The position numbers and the translations under genes are program-made. Below the pieces are notes generated by a model. The model ran no database searches. It saw nothing but the letters and a program-made list of their open reading frames with translations, and was not told where the DNA came from. Source: an uncultured Bacteroidota bacterium (lineage in GTDB: Bacteria > Bacteroidota > Bacteroidia > Chitinophagales > Chitinophagaceae). Taken from it: 64,000 nt of DNA. Where the stretch lies: the NCBI GenBank assembly GCA_903819975.1, contig CAIJFI010000007.1, positions 62,001-126,000 of the forward strand, in the 5' to 3' direction. The stretch's first letter is position 1, and each line of letters starts with the position of its first letter. Shown in pieces: positions 8,615 to 18,213 of the stretch.

Positions 8615-10783
8615 ATGAGAAGATTACTATTTGTTTTAGCAATTTTATTTGTAAATAATATCTACTCTCAATCTTTCAATATAGATTCAGTAATTAAAAA
8701 CTTTAAGGGTTATAAAGTCCCAAACAATGTTAAATCATTGGGTACTAATTATTGGAAAAGGAATACGCCAGTAATGAAAGATTTAATCATACAGGCTTAT
8801 CAAAAACCTCTTAGTTTTTCACAAATTGCAAATCAACAAAATTGTATTCAGGGCGGCTGGGGTGGATCTATTTGTGGAGATTTTAACAATGATGGATGGA
8901 TAGATGTTTTTACTCCAGGTGGCATTGACTCCGCAAGCTATAAAGATAGAAATAGAGGAGTAGGATTCTCTTTTTTACTTTGGGATACAGTAAACAAAAG
9001 CTTTAAAGACACCAATTTGGTTAATCAAAAGAGTTTAGAAGTTTTAATCTCTGCAATGAAAGCAGTTCCAGTCTATTTGAATTCAGATAATTATGTGGAT
9101 ATAGTAATTTTCCCAGGAGATGATGCTATAGCTCCAGTTAAATTAATGGTGAGTGATGGGAAAGGTGGTTATGATTATTCTGAGATCATAACTAATGAAA
9201 ATGACACCTACCCAAATGGGGTACCTGGTGGCAAACCAACAATTTTCAAAGGTGCAGGTGATATTGACGACTTAAATGGTGACGGGATCCCTGATATTTA
9301 CATTTCAGGCAACAATTTTGCATACATACTCTGGGGTTTAAATAGCTATCCTTATTTCGATTCAAAAAATCACCCAAAATTTGTTTACGACACATCAAAT
9401 TTTCCTGGGTTTAATAATAATGGATTTGGTGAAATTTGTACAAATTGTACAAATTCTTATGGAGGAGTAATTGCAGATGTAAATAATGACGGGAAAAATG
9501 ATTTAATAGTTTAAGGAGCAAACCCAACTGAAGATAAAATAATTTTAAATCAAGGCAGTGGGCGATTTAATGATAATAGCGTTATATCCATTCCAAGATA
9601 TATTCCTCAAGGTGATGGAGGTGATTATCTTTTAATGGATTTAAATAATGATGGATTAAAAGATTTTGTTACTGTTACAGGCGGAGGACTGAATGGCAAA
9701 AATTCATATAATAACATTTATGCAGTAGTTCAGAAGCAAGATCATAGTTTTCAATATGATACTTCAATAATTCAATTTTCCACATCTTTTAAAACAAAAT
9801 TTTTAGGTGGCTCAGGCGGTTCTGGAACCCACTTATTTAATTATGATTTTAATAATGATGGAAAAATGGATATTGGATATATAAACTCTGCATGGGGAGA
9901 TGATTGCGGTTTATATGATTCTGTGAGTAATAGAGGTAATATACTACCTTTTAAAACGGTTTTCATCAATGAAAATAACAAATATGTAGAAAAAGATTAT
10001 TACCAATATGACTTATTTGCAAAAGCAATGTTAGAGGTACTGAAAAAAAGATTTTTATGTATTCCTATGAAATTACAAAAGCCAACCTATAATACATCCA
10101 ATTTTACATTTTGTTCCGGAGACAGTATAAAGTTAAATATAACAAATGTAAACAAAGACGATAAGTTCAAATGGTACTCAGGACCTAATATAGACAGCAC
10201 TAGTGGGACTAGTAAAACTTTCAATGATAATGCAATATTATTTGTAACAAGAACTGACGTAGCTAATTGTGTTATTTCGTCAGACACTGTTCAAATTAAA
10301 AAATTAGCAAAACCATCAGCACCTATAATTTCTCGCGACACTGCTAATAATCTTGTTGCAAATGCAAACAATTTAATTTGGTACAAAGATGGCACTGCAA
10401 TAAGCGATACAGCTCAAAGAATCAAACCAACAGCAGCTGGATCATATACAGCAAAAACTACTCAAAACGGATGCACAAGTACCATGAGTAATCCGTATTA
10501 CTACCTAGTAACTGATATAATAAATTTAAGTGCAGATGAATTTATCAAGCTTGCTCCAAATCCATTTAGCGCCTTCTTAAATTTTGATTTTATAATTAAT
10601 GGATATCAGAGGTTAAACATGGACGTTTTTGAGATTACTAGTGGTTTAAAGGTGGCCTCAAGACAAAATCTGGTTGCAGGTAATCAGATCAATCTAGGAG
10701 AGCTTTTACCTGGAACTTATATTGTTAAAGTAACATCCCAAGACAATAAAATAAGTTACCAGTTCAAGATGGTGAAACTTTAA
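8615..10783 (+). pseudogene. FG-GAP/VCBS-repeat secreted protein with T9SS sorting domain, split by in-frame TAA
   Basis: One continuous frame of about 722 codons interrupted only by a TAA at 9512-9514. It has a signal peptide (ending NNIYSQ) and five calcium-binding-loop motifs of FG-GAP/VCBS type (DFNNDGWIDV, DLNGDGIPDI, DVNNDGKNDL, DLNNDGLKDF, DFNNDGKMDI). An Ig/PKD-like part follows, then a type-A T9SS C-terminal sorting domain (LAPNPFSAFLNFDF to YQFKMVKL). An intact protein would be exported across the outer membrane and anchored at the surface. The motif just before the stop and the coding sequence just after it belong to the same repeat, so a single nonsense change (for example TCA to TAA) or a sequencing error is the simplest reading. 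The stop-proximal product lacks the sorting signal. Confidence 0.85.
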
Positions 10784-10796
10784 AATTTGAAGTACT

Positions 10797-10940
10797 CCTC
10801 ACCCATTTCCTCACTCACTTCCTCACTCAATGAATTAGCACAAAAGAAAAAGGACCTACGATTTAACGTAAGTCCTTTTTTTTCAACGCTTTCCGCGGTA
10901 GCGAGACCGGGATTTGAACCCGGGACCTCAGGGTTATGAA
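10797..10940 (-). repeat. att unit A2 (diverged): CCTCAC repeats, terminator, tRNA-Met fragment
   Basis: Left part: CCTCACCCA, CCTCACTCA, CCTCACTCA at 10797, 10809 and 10821 (12-bp period). Then a variant of the shared hairpin (10850-10876) followed on the plus strand by eight T, so it also terminates plus-strand transcription. Then the 42-bp tRNA-Met 3' fragment at 10899-10940. The linker between hairpin and tRNA part differs from other copies, and no conserved arm follows 10940, so this is an older or rearranged unit. The gene-free stretch 10941-11239 after it shows nothing further that can be assigned. Confidence 0.8.
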
Positions 10941-11239
10941 ACAACTAATAATTCAAGTCTATTTGGTTTTCAATTAGTTATAAATTTTGCTGCTTACCTA
11001 AAGTGTTTCTTTCTATGCTAAAAGAGGCGCAAAAAGGGAGCGCACACTTTTCACAGCCCAGGTTTTAATTATGTAAAATATATTTACTATTTTTACAGCA
11101 TCATCAAGAACTCTTAAATGAGTACCAACCGAGAGCAGCAACTCTACGGTGGTAATACGATGAGGACTTACTGTCAAAATAAAAGGTAAACCTCTCCTAT
11201 TTTCTTTGATGTGCTTTTTAAACAATAAAAAAACATGTC

Positions 11240-11590
11240 ATGTCATTCATTAGAAACAAAGAGCAATCTTTAAAACAATTAAGAGATTTTTGTTCTCGTA
11301 ACAAAGTATATGGTTGGTGTTCAAATATGTGGTATCACGGATTAAAGAATGCATATCCATTAGAATTTCTATTGTTTACACAATATTCAACTAACCATCC
11401 TAACTCTAGGGAATTTGCCAAAAACTTATTTACTAAAAAAGTGAATCTGAAAATCCAAAAATTATTAGATTACCAATTAGAACAAAAAGATGTAGATTAT
11501 TTTAATTCAATTATAACCGATTTGGATGATAGAATAACACTAAAAGAAAAACAATTAAAAAAAGGGCATAATTTGAAAATTATGCCCTAA
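11240..11590 (+). CDS. Unknown 116-residue protein
   Basis: No family recognised. It contains WCSNMWYHGLKNAYPLEFLLF near the N-terminus and a lysine-rich, helix-prone C-terminal half. The second of two overlapping ATGs (11240) gives the open frame. The last codons lie inside an inverted repeat that serves as a terminator for the opposite strand. It stands alone between a diverged att unit and the metal-efflux operon. A real but uncharacterised accessory gene is likely. Confidence 0.5.
   Translation: MSFIRNKEQSLKQLRDFCSRNKVYGWCSNMWYHGLKNAYPLEFLLFTQYSTNHPNSREFAKNLFTKKVNLKIQKLLDYQLEQKDVDYFNSIITDLDDRITLKEKQLKKGHNLKIMP
11563..11588 (-). terminator. Terminator of the czc-side minus-strand transcript
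   Basis: An 11-bp stem AGGGCATAATT / AATTATGCCCT with a 4-nt loop. Read on the minus strand it is followed by TTTTTTT, so it ends transcription arriving from the small basic gene and czcA. It overlaps the 3' end of the plus-strand gene at 11240. Confidence 0.7.
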
Positions 11591-11619
11591 AAATATAAAA
11601 AATGGTAAGGTTCTAAAGA

Positions 11620-11787
11620 TCAACTACCCCTTGATCCTCCAGTCTTAATTGGTTTTTTATTCGCCCCTCCACTTGATTTAGTGTTGGCTTTAGCGATAAA
11701 TTTTGAACTACCTCCCGCTTGTGGAGAGGTCTTGGTTGTAGCAGCCGCTTTTTTATCAGCTACCTTTTTATTAATTGCAAATCCCAT
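11620..11787 (-). CDS. Small basic Gly/Lys/Ser-rich protein (55 aa)
   Basis: ATG at 11785-11787 and TGA at 11620-11622 enclose 55 codons: MGFAINKKVADKKAAATTKT, then Gly/Ser-rich sequence ending KKPIKTGGSRGS. It is strongly basic, low in complexity and probably disordered. No domain is recognised. It lies 53 bp downstream of czcA on the same strand and upstream of a good terminator, so it could be co-transcribed with the efflux operon. Size and charge would suit nucleic-acid or polyphosphate binding, but that is speculation. Confidence 0.5.
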   Translation of the reverse strand: MGFAINKKVADKKAAATTKTSPQAGGSSKFIAKANTKSSGGANKKPIKTGGSRGS

Positions 11788-11840
11788 AGTTAATTAATTT
11801 GATTATAAAAGTATAAAAATTAATTCATATTAAATTTTCA

Positions 11841-14800
11841 TTAGGAAACAGCTCCCATCTTTTTTAACAATTTTACATTGGATCTTCTATGCAATAAAGT
11901 ATGAACACCTGCATATAAAATCGGCAAAATAATTAATGTTAAAATAGTTGAAGTAATTAAACCTCCAATTACCACTGTAGCTAAAGGCTTTTGGCTTTCA
12001 CTACCAATACCTGTAGAAACTGCTGCAGGCAATAATCCAATTGCAGCCATAAGTGCTGTCATTACTACCGGACGCACTCTGGAGATGACTCCTTTTTCCA
12101 AAGCATCCCTTAAAGACATTTTAGCTTCTAAATTTTTTCGGAACACAGTGATTAAAATAACTCCATTTTGAATACATATTCCGAACAATGCAATGAAGCC
12201 AATCCCAGCACTGATACTAAAATTCATTCCTCTTAAATGCAATGCCAATATACCTCCTATTAAAGCAAAAGGCACATTCAAAATAGTGAGTGTAGCATCT
12301 TTTACATTGCCGAATAGCATAAATAAAATTAAGAAGATCGCTAATAAACAAACTGGTACTACATTCATTAAAGTCTTGGATGCTCTTTGTTGATTTTCAA
12401 ATTCTCCATTCCATGACATTTTATAACCGTCTGGCAAATGCACATTCTTATTCACCTTTGCTTGAGATTCTTGAATCGTACTTCCTAAGTCCCTACCTCT
12501 TACTGAAAACTTAACAGGAATATATCGGTAGTTATTGTCACGGTATACAAATGCTGGACCTGTTAAAGTTTTAATATTGGAAATTTCACTGATCGGAATT
12601 TTAGAACCATTTTGAGTTGGGATCATTAAGTCCTGTACCTTTTCCTTGGTGTCTCTAAAATTCTTTTGATAGCGAATTCGAATATCAAATTTTCTTTCTC
12701 CTTCGTACAATTGTGTTACAGCTTTACCACCCAATGCCATTTCAATCACACTTTGTGCATCAGTTGTAGTTATACCATATAAAGCCATTTTTTGTTGATC
12801 CAATTCAATTCTAAATTCAGGTTGACCCAAATTTCTTAAAACCCCTAAATCTTCTACGCCTTGCACTGTACTTAATTCGTGTTGTACTTTGTTTGCTAAA
12901 TTATCAAGTGTGTCAAAATTAGGACCAAAAATTTTCACGGCTAAGGATGCAGGAACTCCCGCAACAGCTTCTTCCACATTGTCTCTAATGGGTTGAGAAT
13001 AATTCAATAATAAACCAGGATACTTTACCAACTGCACATTCATGCTGTCGATTAAATTTTCGGTGGTCACTCCTTTCGGCCACTCCGATTTGGGTTTTAA
13101 ATCCACCGCAATCTCCACATTAAAAAATCCTTTTGGATCAGTACCGTCATTGGTACGTCCAATTTGTGCCATCGTGTGATTCACTTCGGGAAACTTTCTA
13201 AGCGTCTCCGTCATTTTATCTGAAATCTGCTTGGACTGCGTTAATGATGCACTCATTGGCAATTGTGCCTTTACCCATAATGCGCCTTCGTCCAATTCAG
13301 GTAAAAATTCATTACCCAAAAATTTAGCCGAGAAGAAAGTTAACATCATGAAAGAAAGTGCAATTAACAAACTTGATCTTGGGAATTTATAAGCACGTGC
13401 AAACAATTTTTGAATGCCGTTTTCAAAAAAGGCAACCACAGGATTGTGTTTTTCTCTTACATTCTTTCTTAATAAAATACTCGATAATGCAGGTACCAAG
13501 GTTAAGGTAAATATCAATGCACCCAACAAAGCAAACCCTAATGTGTATGCTAATGGAGAGAACATTTTACCTTCTACTTTTTGGAAAGCAAAAATCGGAA
13601 TCAAACAAGTAATGATAATTAATTTAGAGAAGAAAATGGCTTTACCCATTTCCGAACCCACTTGTTTAAATAAACCGAGCTTAGCGAGCTTGTTAAACTT
13701 CTCCATGCCCACTTCACGCGCCTTATGATCCAACGCTACATACAATCCTTCCACCATCACCACGGCTCCGTCAATTATAATACCAAAATCAACAGCACCC
13801 ATAGAAAGTAAATTCGCTGTCATGCCTTTTAAACGCATGCAGATAAAGGCGAACAACAAAGCCAATGGGATAATAATACTCACTGTAATGGTTGTTCTCC
13901 AGTTGGCCATGAACAACAATACGATACAGGTAACTAAAATGATGCCTTCAATTAAATTATGAATTACCGTTTCGGTAGCATAGTCCATTAAAGTTGTACG
14001 ATCATAAAAAGGAACCAACTTTACGTCCTTTGGTAAAATAGAATTATTAAGCTCTTCTACTTTTGCATGAATATTTTTTAATACCTGCTCGGCATTTTCT
14101 CCTTTACGCATTACTACAATACCTTCAATCACATCCGATACCGTATCCTTTGAAACAATACCTAGCCTTGGCTTACCTGCTTCATGTACCGAAGCCAAAT
14201 TCTTCACTAAAATGGGCACATTGTTGATTTTTGTAACAATGATATTGTTGATCTCGTCAATATTATTAAGTAACCCAATACCACGCACCACATAGGCTTG
14301 ACCATTTTTTTCAATAATATCTCCACCTACATTAATGTTACTTTTTGCGACTGCATTGTATACGTCAATGGAGGTTAATCCATATTTTAATAATAAATCG
14401 GGATTTACAGCAATTTCAAAACTACGCTCCTCGCCACCAAAACTATTTACATCGGCCACACCTGGTACCGATTTAAATTGACGATCTATCACCCAATCCT
14501 GAATCGTGTACAATTCTCTAATATTACGAATCTTACTTTTTAATGTATAACGATACACTTCCCCTGTTGGGCCATAAGGAGGTTGTACTTCGGGCTTAAT
14601 GCCTTCTGGTAAATCCACATTGGCAATACGGCTCATAATTTGCTGTCTTGCAAAAGCATCGTCAACATCGTCGTCAAATATTAAACGCACATAACTTAAT
14701 CCAAAACTGGAAGTAGTTCTTAAATTAATTTTCTTTTGTACCGAGTTTAACACTGTCTCCAAAGGAATGGTTACAAATTTTTCTACCTCTTCGGCACTTC

Positions 14801-14975
14801 GCCCAGGCCATTGTGTAATAATAATCACCTGCGTATTGGTCACATCGGGGAATGTTTCAATTGGGGTGTTTTCGTAGCTTATAAATCCTATTACACCTAC
14901 CACTAAAGTCATAAAAAACACAAAGTATCTATGCCTTAAAGAGAAGTGAATAATATTCTTAATGAATTTGTTCAT
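11841..14975 (-). CDS. czcA: Heavy-metal efflux RND transporter, CzcA/CusA family
   Basis: A 1044-residue inner-membrane proton antiporter, full length for the family. It has the N-terminal TM1 (RYFVFFMTLVVGVIGFISY), two large periplasmic loops, and the heavy-metal-RND TM4 signature MGAVDFGIIIDGAVVMVEG near residue 400, whose acidic residues belong to the proton path. The C-terminal half carries FIALFGICIQNGVILIT and VRPVVMTALMAAIGLLP. It is the third gene of a C-B-A operon (60-bp gap after czcB). The DFG..D form of TM4 is typical of divalent-cation (Co/Zn/Cd/Ni) pumps, but the metal cannot be fixed from sequence alone. Confidence 0.9.
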   Translation of the reverse strand: MNKFIKNIIHFSLRHRYFVFFMTLVVGVIGFISYENTPIETFPDVTNTQVIIITQWPGRSAEEVEKFVTIPLETVLNSVQKKINLRTTSSFGLSYVRLIFDDDVDDAFARQQIMSRIANVDLPEGIKPEVQPPYGPTGEVYRYTLKSKIRNIRELYTIQDWVIDRQFKSVPGVADVNSFGGEERSFEIAVNPDLLLKYGLTSIDVYNAVAKSNINVGGDIIEKNGQAYVVRGIGLLNNIDEINNIIVTKINNVPILVKNLASVHEAGKPRLGIVSKDTVSDVIEGIVVMRKGENAEQVLKNIHAKVEELNNSILPKDVKLVPFYDRTTLMDYATETVIHNLIEGIILVTCIVLLFMANWRTTITVSIIIPLALLFAFICMRLKGMTANLLSMGAVDFGIIIDGAVVMVEGLYVALDHKAREVGMEKFNKLAKLGLFKQVGSEMGKAIFFSKLIIITCLIPIFAFQKVEGKMFSPLAYTLGFALLGALIFTLTLVPALSSILLRKNVREKHNPVVAFFENGIQKLFARAYKFPRSSLLIALSFMMLTFFSAKFLGNEFLPELDEGALWVKAQLPMSASLTQSKQISDKMTETLRKFPEVNHTMAQIGRTNDGTDPKGFFNVEIAVDLKPKSEWPKGVTTENLIDSMNVQLVKYPGLLLNYSQPIRDNVEEAVAGVPASLAVKIFGPNFDTLDNLANKVQHELSTVQGVEDLGVLRNLGQPEFRIELDQQKMALYGITTTDAQSVIEMALGGKAVTQLYEGERKFDIRIRYQKNFRDTKEKVQDLMIPTQNGSKIPISEISNIKTLTGPAFVYRDNNYRYIPVKFSVRGRDLGSTIQESQAKVNKNVHLPDGYKMSWNGEFENQQRASKTLMNVVPVCLLAIFLILFMLFGNVKDATLTILNVPFALIGGILALHLRGMNFSISAGIGFIALFGICIQNGVILITVFRKNLEAKMSLRDALEKGVISRVRPVVMTALMAAIGLLPAAVSTGIGSESQKPLATVVIGGLITSTILTLIILPILYAGVHTLLHRRSNVKLLKKMGAVS

Positions 14976-15034
14976 AATATTTTTTGAAACTTAAATGAAA
15001 AAAGCAGCTCTAGTTAATTAAAAGAAGGACAGCT

Positions 15035-16135
15035 TTATTGATTCAATAGTTGTTGAAATACCAATAATTGATTTTTTACAATTACTTTTTCTCCTGCTAT
15101 AATACCGGCATCCAAATAAGTAATATCGCCTGCTGTCTTATTTACATTTACTTCCGCAATACGCATTTCACATTTGCTTTTGTATACCACTACATAATTC
15201 TTGCCATTCAAATCAATTAATGCACTTGTAGGAATCGCCAATACATTATGAGTAGTTTTGCTTTTTACAAATATTTTCGCAAACATTTCGGGCTTTAATA
15301 AAAATTGCGAGTTGTCTAACATAATTCTTGCTCTTAAAGTTTTATTCATTGGGTCTAAAACTTCACTTAGTTTTTGAATGGTACCATCAAAAACTTTATC
15401 GGGATATGCCAATACCCTTACTTCCACATGATCTCCCTCTTTTACTTTTGGAATATCAATTTCGTACACATTGGCATTTACCCAAACATCATGTAAATCT
15501 GAAATGGTATATAAATAGTCGCCCATATCTGGACGGATATAATTTCCTTCGCTTACTTTCTTTTCAACAATATAGCCATTAATGGGTGCGGCAATACTAT
15601 AACTACCTCCTGCATTGCTATTTGCACCTCCGTTTATATGCAAAGCACTTTCTAATTTTGTTTTAACTGATTTTGCTTTTTCGTAATTCTGCTTTGCTTC
15701 AGTGTATTCTTTTTCACTAGCAATCCCATTCTTAAACAAGCCTTCTTGATTATCCAATTGTCGTTTAGCAATAATTACATCGGCATTCGCACTTGTAATG
15801 TCGGCATAGTTGCCTGCAATCTCGGCACTTTTAACCACAGCTAAAGTTTCTCCAGCTTTGACCTTATCGCCTAAAGACAATTTAGCTTCTACTACTTGTC
15901 CACTGCTTCTTGGAAATATTTTTACCACTTTATTCTCGTCAAAACTTATTTCACCACTTAATTGTAAATCTTCGTTAGAAACAATAATTTTTGCAGTATC
16001 CAAGGAAATAATTTTTTCCATTGAATCACTTAAACAAAATTTAGCATCCTCTTTAGCCGCTTCGGGTTTTTTACTTTCACAACTGTTAAGCCCTACTAAA
16101 GTCAAGGCACAAAAAACATATACTATTCGCTTCAT
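15035..16135 (-). CDS. czcB: Efflux RND periplasmic adaptor, CzcB/CusB-like lipoprotein
   Basis: A 366-residue membrane-fusion protein with a lipoprotein signal (VGLNSC, then ESKKPEA). It has a split biotinyl-lipoyl-like domain (FPRSSGQVVEAKLSLGDKVK and IAAPINGYIVEKKVSEGNYI), an alpha-helical hairpin (about 115-165) and the beta-barrel/membrane-proximal part (KPEMFAKIFV). It couples the inner-membrane pump to the TolC-type channel. No His-rich metal-binding extension is present, unlike some CzcB proteins. It sits between czcC (9-bp gap) and czcA. Confidence 0.9.
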   Translation of the reverse strand: MKRIVYVFCALTLVGLNSCESKKPEAAKEDAKFCLSDSMEKIISLDTAKIIVSNEDLQLSGEISFDENKVVKIFPRSSGQVVEAKLSLGDKVKAGETLAVVKSAEIAGNYADITSANADVIIAKRQLDNQEGLFKNGIASEKEYTEAKQNYEKAKSVKTKLESALHINGGANSNAGGSYSIAAPINGYIVEKKVSEGNYIRPDMGDYLYTISDLHDVWVNANVYEIDIPKVKEGDHVEVRVLAYPDKVFDGTIQKLSEVLDPMNKTLRARIMLDNSQFLLKPEMFAKIFVKSKTTHNVLAIPTSALIDLNGKNYVVVYKSKCEMRIAEVNVNKTAGDITYLDAGIIAGEKVIVKNQLLVFQQLLNQ

Positions 16136-16144
16136 AAATTCTTT

Positions 16145-17428
16145 TTATTTTTTAATTATATCCATTCCAGCGTGGTAATTCAACTCCTCGCTAACTAATT
16201 GTAAATTTAATTTTGATTGAAAATGTTGGTTCTGCACATCCTTATAAGTATCGAAAAAGTCCATAAACTCTAATAAGTTAATTTGTTTGTGCTCATAGCT
16301 AGTCAACACATTATTAAACATTTGAGTATACTTATTATAAAAAGTTTGCTCGTCATTATTGGCCACTTTTAATACTACCAATAACTTACTAAATGCGTTA
16401 CTGATATTGTTTTGCAGTTCAATATCGGCATTTTGTGCAATTGCTTGCTGTTGCTTCACTGTATAATCGGCCGACTTAATGTTGCCTTTGTTACGATTAA
16501 ACACAGGTACAGGAAGTGTGATTCCCAATCCTACATAATGCGGAATATAGTTACTATTGTGGTCGTACTCTGGGCCAAATGTAATATCAGGCACAGCCAA
16601 TGCTTTTTGATAACTCAAATTTTGTTGCTGATATAATAATTGCATTTTTTGCAATTCATAATAAGGATTGTTTTGTTTTGCAATGGCTACAATTTCTTGG
16701 TCACCTGAAAAACCCACTTTTACCGAAACAAAATCATCGGTAGGTAATAAAAACACATCTCCTTTTATTTGCAAAGTTGTTTTTAAACTATTCTCTGTAT
16801 CAGAAATTTGAGTTGTTAAATCCGCAATTTCTTTTTCTAAGGAAACCAACAATGATTGAATTCTTAAGTATTCTTTTTGTGAAATATTGCCTGCATTAAA
16901 TTGACCAGTCATCCCTTTAAACAATACTGTTAATTGCTGATAACTTTGCTGTGCAATTTGTTTGTTTTTGATTAACTGCATTAAAGTAAAATAATTCGAT
17001 CTTAGATCATATTTTAAATTACGCATTAAATCATTCAATTGCAATTGACTCATTTTAGCATTGGTACTTGCCAAATTAATGAGCTTACCTCTCTTGCCTG
17101 CCGTTTTTACCAATTGTTGAAACTGCACAAAATATTGTCCCATAGGTTGGCCTGTAATGGGATCCTTACCATGTTGAAAAAACTTATTGTTGGTATACAC
17201 GTTCTGATCGGTTACTAATATTGGGTTGTCCCAAACCTTAGCTTGCTCAATAAGTGCTTTATTGGCATCTACATTATAACCTGCAGCAATTAATAACAAA
17301 TTGCTATCTAAAAACATCTTTTCGGTCTGCTTTAAACTCACTCTTATCGTATCCGCTTGTGCATTTAAATTCAATAATCCAAAACACATCAATAGTACGA
17401 ATCCGACTTTAAGTTTCACTTTACACAT
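16145..17428 (-). CDS. czcC: TolC-family outer-membrane efflux protein, CzcC-like
   Basis: A 427-residue protein with signal peptide (ending NLNAQA) and the two helical/beta repeats of outer-membrane efflux proteins (coiled-coil segments at about 165-235 and 325-400; GLGITLPVPVFNRNKGNI in the second half). It forms the outer-membrane exit duct of the CzcCBA pump and is the first gene of the operon. A -7 box lies 56 bp upstream and an inverted repeat lies in the leader. Confidence 0.9.
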   Translation of the reverse strand: MCKVKLKVGFVLLMCFGLLNLNAQADTIRVSLKQTEKMFLDSNLLLIAAGYNVDANKALIEQAKVWDNPILVTDQNVYTNNKFFQHGKDPITGQPMGQYFVQFQQLVKTAGKRGKLINLASTNAKMSQLQLNDLMRNLKYDLRSNYFTLMQLIKNKQIAQQSYQQLTVLFKGMTGQFNAGNISQKEYLRIQSLLVSLEKEIADLTTQISDTENSLKTTLQIKGDVFLLPTDDFVSVKVGFSGDQEIVAIAKQNNPYYELQKMQLLYQQQNLSYQKALAVPDITFGPEYDHNSNYIPHYVGLGITLPVPVFNRNKGNIKSADYTVKQQQAIAQNADIELQNNISNAFSKLLVVLKVANNDEQTFYNKYTQMFNNVLTSYEHKQINLLEFMDFFDTYKDVQNQHFQSKLNLQLVSEELNYHAGMDIIKK

Positions 17429-17453
17429 AATGGGATAATTTACAAAAAACTAA

Positions 17454-17472
17454 GGCGCTGATAGTCAGCACC
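17454..17472 (-). promoter_or_regulatory. Inverted repeat in czc operon leader
   Basis: GGTGCTGACTATCAGCGCC on the minus strand: an 8-bp stem (one G-T pair) around CTA, between the putative -7 box and the czcC ATG. It could be an operator or an RNA hairpin. No regulator gene (ArsR, MerR or two-component type) lies beside the operon. Confidence 0.4.
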
Positions 17473-17483
17473 ACTCGTTTTTG

Positions 17484-17491
17484 CAAAGCTA
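17484..17491 (-). promoter_or_regulatory. Bacteroidota -7 box TAGCTTTG for czcCBA
   Basis: Matches TAnnTTTG on the minus strand, 56 bp upstream of the czcC start. No matching -33 TTG at the usual spacing. Confidence 0.45.
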
Positions 17492-17564
17492 CGCCATATT
17501 AAAAGAGTTGCCTTGACTATCCATTACAAATGACAGAAAATTAACAAAAATCTAAAAAAAATAA

Positions 17565-17579
17565 GGCCAATTTAAGGCC
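17565..17579 (-). terminator. Weak hairpin with T-run after the barrel fragment
   Basis: GGCC / GGCC stem around 7 nt, followed on the minus strand by a T-rich tract (TTATTTTTTTTAGA). Probably the original terminator of the outer-membrane protein whose 3' end survives at 17591. Confidence 0.35.
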
Positions 17580-17590
17580 ATGATAAACAA

Positions 17591-17771
17591 TTAGTTAGCG
17601 GCTTCTTCCATACCTCCGTCTTCTTTTCGATCTTTTTTAAATTCTAGCTTTCCAAAACGCCAATTAAAGCTAATTCCGAAGGATCTTGAAGGGACATATC
17701 GAATGTTGTTTTGTGGCACCCATTTATCAGGCATATCCTTTGAAGGGGTGGAAATCTCTCTAATAAAAGAC
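17591..17771 (-). pseudogene. C-terminal fragment of an outer-membrane beta-barrel (TonB-type) protein
   Basis: About 60 residues. RYVPSRSFGISFNWRFGKLE is the typical last-strand segment of Bacteroidota outer-membrane barrel proteins of the CarboxypepD_reg/OMP_b-brl class, followed by an acidic tail. There is no upstream part: homology begins abruptly at a junction near 17771, where the opposite strand carries an integrase fragment. It is a decayed remnant, not a functional gene. Confidence 0.7.
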
Positions 17772-18185
17772 ATCAGATTATCCTTATCAGGAACTAGAAG
17801 GAATAATATACGTCCTATTGAGGTAGTAATTAACCCAAAACTTCAAAAGTTAATTGATAAAATTGGAGATAAGGAGAGTCAATACGTCATTGGACAATTA
17901 AAACAGGTAAATTATACAGAAGAATACCTATTAGAAAGAAATAAAAAACTAAAAGCAAGATATAATAGTCGACTTAAGAAACTCGGTAAAAGACTTGGAT
18001 TGACTCTGTCTCTTGACATTTCAATGGCCAGAGACGCATACGCCAATACCCATAAGAGAGCAGGTACCAACCCACTAAAAATTAGTGAGAACATGAACCA
18101 TTCAGACCCTCGCACCACTACCCTTCACTACTTGGATAACTTTGAATTTGATTCAGATGTTGATGTGAATGATGTTTTATTATAA
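17772..18185 (+). pseudogene. C-terminal remnant of a Bacteroidota tyrosine recombinase (integrase)
   Basis: The recognisable part begins around the codons for IRLSLSGTRRNNIRPIEVV and runs to the stop. NIRPIEVVINPKLQKLI, then SMARDAYANTHKRAGTNPL, ISENMNHSDPRTTTLHYLDN match the catalytic C-terminal half of phage-integrase-family recombinases, with the late His (MNHS) and the Tyr nucleophile (HYLDNF). The N-terminal SAM-like domain and the first catalytic Arg are missing, because the frame runs back into antisense sequence of the barrel fragment. It cannot be active alone. It is the only integrase sequence in the array. Confidence 0.8.
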
Positions 18186-18213
18186 TATTTGTATATTAGT
18201 ACAAAGAGATTTT

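Noticed and set aside
11013-11225. 70-codon frame on the minus strand in the gap after unit A2
   Set aside because: No recognised domain, no promoter or ribosome-binding context, and unusual composition. May be a decayed remnant but cannot be supported as a gene.
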